A DNA stretch of 64,000 bases from Phormidium tenue FACHB-1050 (GTDB taxonomy: Bacteria > Cyanobacteriota > Cyanobacteriia > Pseudanabaenales > Pseudanabaenaceae): positions 62,001 through 126,000 of the forward strand of contig NZ_JACJQY010000007.1 of assembly GCF_014696925.1 (NCBI RefSeq). The letters run 5' to 3'. The notes under the pieces are model-generated. The model did no database searches. It had not been told where the DNA came from and saw nothing but the letters and a program-made list of their open reading frames with translations. This document shows positions 20,050 through 27,631 of this stretch, one piece after another. The position numbers were made by a program, and so were the translations under genes. The first letter of the stretch is position 1, and every line of letters starts with the position of its first letter.

Positions 20050-20543
20050 TATGTATATATTAATTATGTGAGTTCAAAAACATATCCTGAAATTATTGCA
20101 GAATTCTAATCTTGACTATACACATATAAATACTACTTTAACTTGAATTATTCACTATGATTTTGGTAAATAGTTAAAAGCGTTGAACTTTAAGGGAGGC
20201 AGATTTAGTGATAAAGGCAGTCTGCTTTCTTAATGTTTTTTACTACAAGCTATCTCCAGTATGGACTTTAGAGACAGCCTTTAGTACTGACGAATAATTC
20301 AAGATAAGTGGGTTCAACATACGAGTTTTTAAACCTATGTCAAAAATAATTTTAAATATATGCTTTAATCTTCAACTTGTCTTAGAAACATCTTAGAGCA
20401 AATAATCATACATTATTTGTTCTATGATTTAAACGAATGAGTATTTATGCTTATTTTGGCTGACGTGTTTTCAAGGTTTCAGGGCTTTGCTTGGCGCGTT
20501 GTTATATATTGAAGAGGTGTCTGCCCGTTAGTTAGCTGTCGTT
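20050..20543. other. Intergenic stretch without recognised gene
   Basis: An AT-rich 494-bp stretch between MITE copy 2 and the AAA ATPase gene. No frame above about 40 codons with plausible composition is visible. It presumably holds the promoter of the ATPase gene, but I see no clear -35/-10 pair or operator. Confidence 0.5.
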
Positions 20544-22088
20544 ATGAAAAAATGGTTTAATACTGCTGGTCCTTGTAAGGCTGACATTCACTACATGTTG
20601 TCAGCCACAGATCGCTTGCCTGAAATCAAACAACTAATTGCTCAAGAAAATTATTTTGTGATCCATGCACCAAGGCAGGTGGGTAAAACTACAGCGATGT
20701 TGGCACTTGCCCAAGAACTAACTGCTAGCGGTCAGTATACGGCGGTAATGTTATCTCTGGAAGTGGGGGCCGCTTTCTCTGATGATTTGGGAGCAGCTGA
20801 ACTGGCTATTTTAGGTGAGTGGAAGCAATCGATACGGTTTCGGTTGCCCAAAGATTTGCAACCTAACCAGTGGTTAGATGCCGAAGCAGGAGCGAGAATT
20901 GGTACAAACTTAAGCAACTGGGCTGAACAATCTTCCCGTCCATTAGTTGTCTTTTTGGATGAAATTGATGCCTTGAGCAACGAAACGTTAATTTCTGTAT
21001 TAAGACAAATCCGATCTGGTTTTCCTAATCGTCCCCAGGGATTTCCGCAGTCGGTTGCGTTGGTGGGGATGCGTGATGTGCGGGATTATAAATATGCGTC
21101 AGGGGGAAGCGATCGCCTAAATACTTCTAGCCCTTTCAATATCAAAGTACGCTCTTTTACTTTGAGTAATTTCACCCTTGAGGATGTGAGGAATCTCTAT
21201 CACCAACATACGGAAGCCACAGGACAAATATTTACACCAGAAGCAGTTGATTTAGCCTTTCATTTGACACAGGGACAGCCTTGGTTAGTGAATGCGATCG
21301 CTAAGGAAATAGTTGAATATATTGCACAAGACCCAGTCACTCCAATTACAGTTGAGTTAGTAAGTCAAGCAAAAGAGATCTTGATTAAGAGACAAGATAC
21401 GCATCTGGATAGTCTTGCAGAAAGGTTGAGAGAAGATAGAGTCAGAGCAGTGATTCAGCCTATTCTTGCGGGGCAGGAATTGCCAGATGTGCCACAGGAT
21501 GATATTCGCTACGTTTTAGATTTGGGACTTTGTACCAATCAAGATGGTCTGGCTATTGCTAATCCTATTTATCAGGAAGTCATACCAAGAGTGCTTGCCT
21601 ATGTAACAACTGCGTCAATAGGATATGTTCGACCAATCTGGCTAAGCAAGCAAGGCGAATTTTTGCCTGAGCGCTTGTTAGAAGCGTTCTTATTATTCTG
21701 GCGACAGCATGGAGAACCATTGTTTGGAAGCACGCCCTATCCAGAGATTGCTCCACATATAGTATTGATGGCTTTTCTGCATCGGGTTGTTAATGGTGGT
21801 GGTACTTTGGAGAGAGAATATGCGATCAGTTCTGGGCGTATGGATATTTGTTTGCGCTATGGTAAGGTGACTTTGGGAATGGAGTTGAAGGTATGGCGCG
21901 ATAAGAAGCCTGATCCAATTAAGGAAGGATTATCGCAGTTGGATAAATATTTATCGGGATTGAGTTTGGATACAGGTTGGTTGGTAATATTCGATCGCCG
22001 TTCTGGGTTGCCGCCGATAAGCGATCGGACTACTACTGAGAATGTCATCAGTCCCGCAGGTCGAGAAATCATTGTGATTCGTGGATAG
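20544..22088 (+). CDS. AAA ATPase with C-terminal PD-(D/E)XK-like motif
   Basis: A 514-residue protein. The N-terminal P-loop domain has Walker A APRQVGKTT near residue 43 and Walker B VVFLDEIDAL near 133, the arrangement of the COG1672-like / AAA-ATPase-like group. After a winged-helix-like linker, the C-terminal 100 residues contain SGRMDICLRYGK followed by MELKVW, matching D...ExK of the PD-(D/E)XK nuclease-like domain that often closes these proteins. The substrate is unknown; the family is widespread in mobile and defence regions. The integrase gene follows after 23 bp on the same strand, suggesting a shared transcript. Confidence 0.85.
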   Translation: MKKWFNTAGPCKADIHYMLSATDRLPEIKQLIAQENYFVIHAPRQVGKTTAMLALAQELTASGQYTAVMLSLEVGAAFSDDLGAAELAILGEWKQSIRFRLPKDLQPNQWLDAEAGARIGTNLSNWAEQSSRPLVVFLDEIDALSNETLISVLRQIRSGFPNRPQGFPQSVALVGMRDVRDYKYASGGSDRLNTSSPFNIKVRSFTLSNFTLEDVRNLYHQHTEATGQIFTPEAVDLAFHLTQGQPWLVNAIAKEIVEYIAQDPVTPITVELVSQAKEILIKRQDTHLDSLAERLREDRVRAVIQPILAGQELPDVPQDDIRYVLDLGLCTNQDGLAIANPIYQEVIPRVLAYVTTASIGYVRPIWLSKQGEFLPERLLEAFLLFWRQHGEPLFGSTPYPEIAPHIVLMAFLHRVVNGGGTLEREYAISSGRMDICLRYGKVTLGMELKVWRDKKPDPIKEGLSQLDKYLSGLSLDTGWLVIFDRRSGLPPISDRTTTENVISPAGREIIVIRG

Positions 22089-22111
22089 ATAACTAATCAA
22101 TTGATATAGAT

Positions 22112-23056
22112 ATGTCCATTCCAGAACCAATTTTAGTTGTTTATAGTGAACCGCCCAAAGCGATCTCCGCCACAGACTTGCGCCAATCACGAGTTGATGA
22201 ATTTTTAGCATCAAGGTCTTTGCAGCCTAAGAGTCGTAAAGCTTATCAAGCAGACTTGCGGATATTTATGGATTGGTGCGATTTAGCTTGGGTGGATGTG
22301 AGTCGTCGTAAAGTGACGCAGTTTAAAACTTTTTTGCTGAAAGAGCGTGAGTTGGCGCTGAGTTCGGTGAATCGGGTGTTGCGGACTCTGAAATCTTTTT
22401 ATCGGTGGATGTTGCTCTCGGAATATGTGACGGCTGATCCGACAATTGGCATTCAGCAGGAAAGATTGCCAGATCCTGTGGCAAAGGATTTGGAAGATGA
22501 GGAGGTGTTGCGGATTTATGAGGCGATCTCGTTAGGTAAGGTGGTGTTGCGCGATCGGGCTTTGTTTTCGATTTTGTTGCATGGGTTGCGGGCGGAGGAG
22601 GTTTGTCGTTTGAATATTGAAGATTACGTGAATGGGGAATTGGTGATTAAAGAAGCGAAGTGGGATAGTAAGGGGGAAGTGCCTTTGACAAAGTTGGGTA
22701 TTCAGGATTTGGATGCTTATTTGGATTGGAGGAAGGAGAAAGAAGGAGAGTTGTCGGATGAAAGTCCTTTATTTGTATCTTGCTCCAATCGTAGTCAAGG
22801 TAAGCGCTTAACCTATTGGGGAATTCGTCATGTGATGGACGATCTGGCTGAGAAAACGAGGATTGATTTGCATTCGCATCGAGGACGGCATACATTTGCG
22901 ACGAATTTGATTGTGAAGTATGAGTTAGACCCGTCTTTGGCGATGGAGTTGACGCGCCATCGTGATGTTAGGAGTTTTAGACGTTATACGAATCGCAAAA
23001 ATAAGATTGCGGCGAAACGTGCTTTTTTGAAAGCGTCGGAGAGATTGGAGCATTGA
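22112..23056 (+). CDS. Tyrosine recombinase / phage-type integrase
   Basis: A 314-residue Xer-like site-specific recombinase. The N-terminal SAM-like DNA-binding part (SRKAYQADLRIFMDWC) is followed by the catalytic domain with Arg I in LLHGLRAEEVCRL, HxxR in LHSHRGRHTFATNL, a later His in LTRHRDVRSF and the Tyr nucleophile in RRYTNRK. All key residues are present, so it is probably active. It cuts and rejoins DNA through a 3'-phosphotyrosine link. It sits next to an AAA ATPase gene and MITE-like elements, in keeping with an integrating island. No flanking tRNA or att repeat was found in this window. Confidence 0.92.
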   Translation: MSIPEPILVVYSEPPKAISATDLRQSRVDEFLASRSLQPKSRKAYQADLRIFMDWCDLAWVDVSRRKVTQFKTFLLKERELALSSVNRVLRTLKSFYRWMLLSEYVTADPTIGIQQERLPDPVAKDLEDEEVLRIYEAISLGKVVLRDRALFSILLHGLRAEEVCRLNIEDYVNGELVIKEAKWDSKGEVPLTKLGIQDLDAYLDWRKEKEGELSDESPLFVSCSNRSQGKRLTYWGIRHVMDDLAEKTRIDLHSHRGRHTFATNLIVKYELDPSLAMELTRHRDVRSFRRYTNRKNKIAAKRAFLKASERLEH

Positions 23057-23331
23057 GAGTCGCAAATTAATTATTGAGGATAGTCATGTAAATAGAGTAA
23101 AATCTGTCCTCTATTGATGATTTTTTAAACTCAATTAATCATGACTCTACCTCAGAAAAAGGTAGTCCTAAAAAGGAAAGGATGTAGGAAAATATTCGAG
23201 TATGGCAACGATTCGTGTAAAACTGTATCACAACAGGATTAAAAGTAATATATAGCAATACTTTCAGCGATTGATTTAAGAAAGGTGTATGAACCGTTTT
23301 ACAGCCGATCTGGAATCAACCCTCAGTTTTT

Positions 23332-23362
23332 ATAGACAGAGTATTGAATATACTCTGTCTAT
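23332..23362. terminator. Hairpin downstream of the integrase gene
   Basis: Perfect 13-bp arms ATAGACAGAGTAT / ATACTCTGTCTAT with a 5-nt loop, 276 bp after the integrase stop codon. There is no strong T run on the plus strand, so terminator function is uncertain. The remainder of 23057-23938 holds a MITE-like element (23382-23661), one clear terminator and no credible gene. Confidence 0.4.
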
Positions 23363-23381
23363 GAAATTAATACACTCCAAT

Positions 23382-23661
23382 TAGGGGTCAACGCACGAAA
23401 CGGATTAATGTGTACGCTAAGTGCAAAAATTTAACTGATATCAATATTAAATACACTATGATTCTGGCAAAGGTTCTTGCAATGAAATCAGGCTGAAAAC
23501 AAGAATATACAGTGAAGACATTGCACAGTGCAGAAAGTAGACTTTTTGCACTCCTTAAAGCTTGAATTCTAAGTGGAATATTTTCTATTAGCTAGAAGAT
23601 AGGCTAGCAAAGGAATATAGCCTTAGCGTACAAAAATTTCCTTTTCGTGCGTTGACCCCTA
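23382..23661. mobile_element. MITE-like element with TA borders
   Basis: A 280-bp segment with perfect 19-bp terminal repeats, TAGGGGTCAACGCACGAAA on the left and its complement on the right. After an 11-bp gap on both sides a second matched block, GTACGCTAAG, extends the imperfect repeat to about 40 bp. Both ends begin with TA, as expected for an element moved by an IS630/Tc1-type transposase. It carries no gene. It is unrelated in sequence to the 167-bp elements. Confidence 0.75.
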
Positions 23662-23790
23662 TTAGATCTTTTCTTGATGTTTCTGGAAACAAGTAGTAAA
23701 TTGATAAAAACCAACGTTAAGATTAAAAACCTTGCTCAGCCTACAAGAGAGATAAATAGCTTTCTACAAAAAAGCAATAAAAGTGGTGTA

Positions 23791-23826
23791 AAAAACACCA
23801 ACTTTAGAGTCTAAGTTGGTGTTTTA
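23791..23826 (-). terminator. Rho-independent terminator of the MerR gene
   Basis: Inverted repeat AACACCAACTT / AAGTTGGTGTT with a short loop. On the minus strand the stem is followed by a T run (AAAAAA on the plus strand), as expected downstream of the MerR gene that ends at 23939. Confidence 0.8.
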
Positions 23827-23938
23827 GTCAATCATCTCTTGAATTTTATGGGCTTTAGACAGGCTGATGTGTTTGTCCAAATATCTTGGTAAAATTTATT
23901 TAAGCACAAGTCTCCTAATTTCTAAAGACTTGAAGATA

Positions 23939-24451
23939 TTAGGACTTGAGGGTTTGTATTGTCTTAACGTTGGTTTTTGCCCATTTACTACTTGATCTCC
24001 TGCTAGACGGAATAATATTTTGTTGTGTCGATTCTTTTACTTTGACAACTTCAATAATGGGACAGATAATTTCTGAATTCTCAGAGAGAATCGGTTCACC
24101 AACCAGTAGAGATTCTAAATTAGATTGAAGAGTCAATAGCTGTTGGATCTGGCGATTAACTTCAGCAATTTTATCTTGAAGTTTTACCTTGACATGATCA
24201 CAGGGTAATTCGCCTTGATCGTGAATAAAAAGAAACTCTTTGATTTCTGAAAGGCTTAAGCCCAGTCCTTGAGCGCGTTTAATAAAGCTAAGGCGATTAA
24301 GTACATCTGTTGTAAATAATCTAAATCCGCCCTCAGTACGTCCTGAAGATTCCAATAACCCTAGCTCTTCATAATAGCGAATAGTTTTAATGGGAATTCC
24401 GCTTTCTTTGGCGATCGCCCCGATTTGTTTACGTTCCTCTTGGGCTGACAT
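23939..24451 (-). CDS. MerR-family metal-responsive regulator
   Basis: A 170-residue protein with the MerR N-terminal helix-turn-helix (IGAIAKESGIPIKTIRYYEE), a long dimerisation helix and metal-site cysteines (LPCDHV and IICPII), as in the CueR/ZntR/CadR class. Such regulators bind the 19-20 bp spacer of a promoter and twist the DNA on metal binding. Three or four matching promoters exist in this window (near 29950, 27005, 34580 and 35165), and two of them drive copper genes. Copper(I) is the likeliest effector, by context. It lies at the distal end of the lipoprotein-copA block. A second MerR gene with the same layout is at 34663. Confidence 0.9.
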   Translation of the reverse strand: MSAQEERKQIGAIAKESGIPIKTIRYYEELGLLESSGRTEGGFRLFTTDVLNRLSFIKRAQGLGLSLSEIKEFLFIHDQGELPCDHVKVKLQDKIAEVNRQIQQLLTLQSNLESLLVGEPILSENSEIICPIIEVVKVKESTQQNIIPSSRRSSSKWAKTNVKTIQTLKS

Positions 24452-24509
24452 ATATATTTCCTCGTTTTGTGCCTATTTCTATAGCAAAGAAAGTTTTGCT
24501 TAGGATATA

Positions 24510-24560
24510 AAACCAGAAGCTGAGTTGCGCCGCTTCACGCCGCAACTCGTTTCTTGGTTT
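24510..24560 (-). terminator. Terminator between lipoprotein and MerR genes
   Basis: A long stem with GAGTTGCG / CGCAACTC as the core, extended outward by AACCAGAA / TTCTTGGTT with small bulges. It lies downstream of the lipoprotein gene ending at 24638 and upstream of the MerR gene. Confidence 0.7.
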
Positions 24561-24637
24561 TTGGTTTGTACTAGCTAACTCTAGCTTTGCTGTATTCTTA
24601 TTTTGCAACCTAATTTAGAATTGCCACAACTATTTTA

Positions 24638-25516
24638 TCAATCACGCACATGAATCCCAAAATCAGCCGTGACAATTTTGCCATTGCGATTAAACTGTCC
24701 CCAGAGTTTATATTCTCCTGATGTGGGGAACTTAGTCACGAAAGTAACTTTCCCTACAGAGCTATCAGCTAATGCATGGGCATGAATATAATCAGATGCA
24801 GTCAATGGTGTTGATTTTTTAATGATGACAAGGTGTCCTTTTTCTCCCAAGTAGGGCTGCAAATCAGTAAGCGCCTGATTAGTGTCAGTATCCTTTAGAT
24901 CAAAAGTCAAGGTCACTTCCTCACTAGCTTTGATGTGATCTTGAGAACTGATCAAGTTGATTTGTGCTGTTCCAAATGTTTTAGTGTGATCGAAGTTAAT
25001 CGGTGTAGCAGATGGGCTTTCACCAACAACTTGGGTTTTTAGAACGGAAATTTGTTCTGGAGACTGTGCTGGCTTGTAGTCACTAAATAAGGTGTAGCTT
25101 CCCGCCTGTGGAAAGTTTGCCGACACTTTAAATTTTCCATTGTGTTGATAGTTGGGATGAAGATGCTCAAAAAACTGAAGATCGTCACTGACAACAATCA
25201 AATGCATCAGCTTCTTTTGAAAGACCTCAAAGTTTTCAATTGCTTTGCCATTGAGGTTGTGAACATCGATTGATAATGGCACAGTGGTGTTAGGAAGAAT
25301 ATTGAGTGGAGTGTTCAACTTTGCCTTGGCAATAGTTGCTTCTGGTGATGTCTTTTTGCTGTCATCAGCGTGTTCTCCATGCTTATTAGTATTGTCATGA
25401 TTGTCTTTGACAACAGGTTTTGATTCTTCAGCATTAGATATGTTGGACAATGAGGAGCAGGCTTGAGTCAATGCCAAAATAGAAGTCAGTGCGATCGCGG
25501 AAATTAGTTTGTTCAT
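24638..25516 (-). CDS. His-rich periplasmic lipoprotein of the copper block
   Basis: A 292-residue protein with a lipoprotein signal (LALTQAC, lipid-modified Cys at residue 20) and a His-rich spacer (NKHGEHADD). Two beta-sandwich-like repeats follow, the first with a conserved HLIVVSDDLQFFEHLHPNY stretch, the second with YIHAHALADSS and a C-terminal FPTSGEYKLWGQF. This pattern is common in secreted proteins next to copper pumps and suggests metal binding at the outer face of a membrane; the exact function is unknown. The start codon is 3 bp from the end of an IS630-type element, so the original ribosome-binding site has been displaced and expression is doubtful. The coding frame itself is intact. 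Confidence 0.8.
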   Translation of the reverse strand: MNKLISAIALTSILALTQACSSLSNISNAEESKPVVKDNHDNTNKHGEHADDSKKTSPEATIAKAKLNTPLNILPNTTVPLSIDVHNLNGKAIENFEVFQKKLMHLIVVSDDLQFFEHLHPNYQHNGKFKVSANFPQAGSYTLFSDYKPAQSPEQISVLKTQVVGESPSATPINFDHTKTFGTAQINLISSQDHIKASEEVTLTFDLKDTDTNQALTDLQPYLGEKGHLVIIKKSTPLTASDYIHAHALADSSVGKVTFVTKFPTSGEYKLWGQFNRNGKIVTADFGIHVRD

Positions 25517-25525
25517 TGTAAGTAG

Positions 25526-26053
25526 CTAGGCATAAGAAAACTCAAAATAGGAAGTATCAAAGCCAAGGGAATCGTAGCGGGAATGAAGAGCATCTTCTAT
25601 ACCCCAAATCAAATTATCCTCAGAGTCAAACATTTGCCCAGAAATATAGTCACGCTTTAAATGTAACCACTCTAATTCAATGGGATTCATCTCAGAGCAG
25701 TAGGGAGGTAATTGAAATAAAAATAAGCCTTTACGTTGCCACTCAGGAATTTTTAGTTGTACCGCCTTACAGGTATGAGTAGAGCCATTGTCTTGACCAA
25801 TGACGGTAATAATACGGTTAATCATGAATAAATCCGCAGCTAAATCAGCCTGTCTATCCATGATCTCAATATATTCTTTGCTGGTGATACTACCGATGAG
25901 ATAAGCGCCATCAAAACTTACTTCAGGTTCCAAGACTCCAATCAAACTGACCCGTTTCCCACGCAAGACTGTTTGTTCAAGGCGTTTGCTCTGTCCCTGC
26001 CGAATCCAGCCATATTGCACAGCCGACCAACAACTAAATCCCGTCTCATCCAA
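25526..26053 (-). CDS. IS630-type transposase, DDE catalytic part (ORFB)
   Basis: Catalytic half of the transposase, with a DDE pattern: LDETGFSCW (first D), VIGQDNGSTH (second D) and NPIELEWLHLKRD (E). It runs 175 codons from the ATG at 26053, but the same frame is open further upstream to the A run at 26184-26191, encoding KRARISHQDKQ and IKQADLDFLELAAAAG, typical of full-length IS630 transposases. It therefore probably functions as an ORFA-ORFB fusion made by a -1 frameshift. Confidence 0.88.
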   Translation of the reverse strand: MDETGFSCWSAVQYGWIRQGQSKRLEQTVLRGKRVSLIGVLEPEVSFDGAYLIGSITSKEYIEIMDRQADLAADLFMINRIITVIGQDNGSTHTCKAVQLKIPEWQRKGLFLFQLPPYCSEMNPIELEWLHLKRDYISGQMFDSEDNLIWGIEDALHSRYDSLGFDTSYFEFSYA

Positions 26054-26100
26054 ATATTTTAAACAAATGTCGCCTGCTGCTGCCGCTAACTCTAAGAAAT

Positions 26101-26586
26101 CTAAATCGGCTTGTTTAATTGCTTTGGTTGATTGATCCTGTTTGTCTTGGTGGGAAATTCGCGCCCGTTTCCATACCCATCCCTTTTTTTTAGTAGTTTC
26201 CTAACTCGGTCACTACTTAGTGTTACTTGTCTTTCTTGCTGAAGCTTGGCGGATAATTGCTGACTGTTGTATAACTGACCATCTTTTTCAAGACAGGTTT
26301 CTAAATATTTCAGGTCTTCTTCTTGCCATTGTTTTGGTCTACCTGTTTTCGGTAAGTCATACAACCCTTTTTCTCCATTTTGTTTCCATCTTTGGATGAT
26401 TTCTCTGACTGTTTGTTCATGACACTCAAAATATGCAGATATTTGGGCTACTTTCCATCCATGACTGCTCATCCGTATGGCTTCGGCTCTTTGCTTTACT
26501 CGTTTTCCTGTTTCTTCACTTTGGCTGATTTCCAGCAGTCTTTTGTCTTCTTCTATACTCAGTTTTATTTTTAGGGCGGCTGGCAT
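26101..26586 (-). CDS. IS630-type transposase, DNA-binding part (ORFA)
   Basis: 161 residues with helix-turn-helix / homeodomain-like motifs that bind the transposon ends (WKVAQISAYFECHEQTVREIIQRW, shown here only as a span near residues 54-77). It is followed by the linker GLYDLPKTGRP found in this family. The frame stops at 26101 after passing the A8 run. Made alone, this product could repress transposition; the fusion would be the active enzyme. Confidence 0.87.
   Translation of the reverse strand: MPAALKIKLSIEEDKRLLEISQSEETGKRVKQRAEAIRMSSHGWKVAQISAYFECHEQTVREIIQRWKQNGEKGLYDLPKTGRPKQWQEEDLKYLETCLEKDGQLYNSQQLSAKLQQERQVTLSSDRVRKLLKKRDGYGNGREFPTKTNRINQPKQLNKPI
26184..26191 (-). other. Probable -1 frameshift site in the transposase
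   Basis: On the minus strand a run of eight A is followed by GGG. Frame A reads CTA AAA AAA AGG GAT; slipping back one base joins the frame encoding K-K-G-W-V-W-K-R-A-R and leads into ORFB. A-run slippage is known for several IS families. An inactivating deletion cannot be excluded. Confidence 0.65.
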
Positions 26587-26726
26587 CTTTTTGCGCGTTA
26601 CTCAACATTACTATCTTAACTTTTTTTTTGCTTCTCTACTTAGTTATTCCTTAATTTGTAATAATTTTGCGGGTTAAAGAACGATAGAAATATGCGTTCA
26701 GATTTGAACGCATATTCTGTAAAGGA

Positions 26727-26921
26727 TTAGGCGGCTGGATAGCCAGCATTAATTAAAGCTTCTCGAATTGCCAATTCAGATGCTTGAGTTTCGACAACAA
26801 TCAGTTTTGTTTTGGTGTTAGCTTGAATTTCTGCATCAGCATCAACGTTCTTAATTGCGGCTGTAACTGTATCTACACAGCTAGAACAAGCAAGAGTAGG
26901 TGTTTTGAGTTGAATAGTCAT
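26727..26921 (-). CDS. Small HMA-domain metallochaperone
   Basis: 64 residues forming a single heavy-metal-associated (HMA) domain with the metal motif LACSSC in place of the usual MTCxxC. It probably carries Cu(I) in the cytoplasm to the neighbouring P-type ATPase. It has its own MerR-type promoter (26990-27021), separated from the cupredoxin gene by a terminator. A paralogue of the same length (57519-57713) sits beside the second copper ATPase. The IS630 element lies about 80 bp downstream. Confidence 0.88.
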   Translation of the reverse strand: MTIQLKTPTLACSSCVDTVTAAIKNVDADAEIQANTKTKLIVVETQASELAIREALINAGYPAA

Positions 26922-26989
26922 GATTTTAAATAACCTCTATTGATTGACTGGAAAGAGAAACTGAATGATGACTTCTCTATCTGAAAACA

Positions 26990-27021
26990 ACTCTACATTC
27001 TCTATTCGAGTGGAGAGTCAA
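26990..27021 (-). promoter_or_regulatory. MerR-type promoter of the HMA chaperone gene
   Basis: On the minus strand TTGACT (27016-27021), a 20-bp spacer containing the dyad CTCC...TAGAGA, then TAGAGT (26990-26995). The overlong spacer is the hallmark of MerR-activated promoters. The layout is nearly the same as that before copA at 29936-29967. Confidence 0.78.
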
Positions 27022-27032
27022 GGGGTAAAACA

Positions 27033-27067
27033 AAAAAAGAGTAGGTGCTTAGCACCTACTCTTTTTT
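27033..27067 (-). terminator. Terminator of the cupredoxin gene
   Basis: Perfect 17-bp palindrome arms AAAAAAGAGTAGGTGCT and their complement, with T runs in both directions. It lies directly downstream of the cupredoxin stop codon (27079, minus strand). Confidence 0.9.
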
Positions 27068-27078
27068 GGAGAGAGCTA

Positions 27079-27606
27079 TTATTTTGCCTCGATCGCACCG
27101 CGAAACATATTCATGCCACAGGCAAACTCATAGTTTCCTGCCTTGGGCGGCGTGAATTCGATGGTTGTGGTTTTATTTAGTTCTAGATGTTGGGCGATGT
27201 GGAAATCAGCGAGTCGTACTTCTTCTAGGCAACTGCTAGGATCGCGGCGGAGAAAGTTGAGACGGACAAGTTGACCCGCATTGACCACAATTCGCGAAGG
27301 TTCGTAACCACCATCAACGACGACGGTTACTTCTTGAATGCCAGATTCAGATTCGGCTTTTTTTGACTTAGGCTTGCTGAGGAGAAACCACCAAAGCTCT
27401 GCACCGATTAAACTAATACCAACAGCAGTTACTACTATTTTATTAGTCAGTGGTTGATTAATCGCTTTGAGTTGAGTGTTTTTGCGCGTCTCAGTCTGCA
27501 TATTGTGATCATCAGGCATTTTTTCAGAGGCGATCGCCCCAGAGATGGCTCCAAATAGAAAGCCAATGCCAACGAGGTTTCCCAAAAATGTAGCTTTTTT
27601 TAACAT
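27079..27606 (-). CDS. Membrane-anchored cupredoxin-domain protein
   Basis: 175 residues: an N-terminal signal/anchor, a second hydrophobic segment (IVVTAVGISLIGAELWWFL) and a cupredoxin domain starting near QEVTVVVDGGYEPSRI. Likely copper ligands are the His of DFHIAQH and the Cys/Met of FACGMNMF. It probably handles copper on the outer side of the membrane next to the ATPase. It follows the copper ATPase gene after 25 bp on the same strand, so the two are co-transcribed. A paralogue with the same architecture (60277-60783) follows the second ATPase. Confidence 0.88.
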   Translation of the reverse strand: MLKKATFLGNLVGIGFLFGAISGAIASEKMPDDHNMQTETRKNTQLKAINQPLTNKIVVTAVGISLIGAELWWFLLSKPKSKKAESESGIQEVTVVVDGGYEPSRIVVNAGQLVRLNFLRRDPSSCLEEVRLADFHIAQHLELNKTTTIEFTPPKAGNYEFACGMNMFRGAIEAK

Positions 27607-27631
27607 GATAGTTTTTTCCTTTAGTAATGGG

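Larger units (their letters stand above)
25519..26642 (-). mobile_element. IS630-type insertion sequence
   Basis: About 1.12 kb bounded by TA on each side, followed inward by TAAGTAG-like ends that are only weakly matched beyond that. It carries two overlapping transposase frames on the minus strand. TA duplication and the two-frame transposase fit the IS630/Tc1-mariner superfamily. It is inserted between the HMA chaperone gene and the lipoprotein gene. Removing it with one TA restores AAGGA 11 bp before the lipoprotein ATG. Confidence 0.85.

Noticed and set aside
23145-23250. Short frame beginning MTLPQKKVVLKRKG after the integrase gene
   Set aside because: About 33 codons, no ribosome-binding site, no recognised similarity; probably noise.
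23482-23498. ATGAAA-N5-CTGAAA, a near match to the TTTCAT box on the minus strand
   Set aside because: It lies inside a MITE with no suitable gene or -10 downstream; likely chance.
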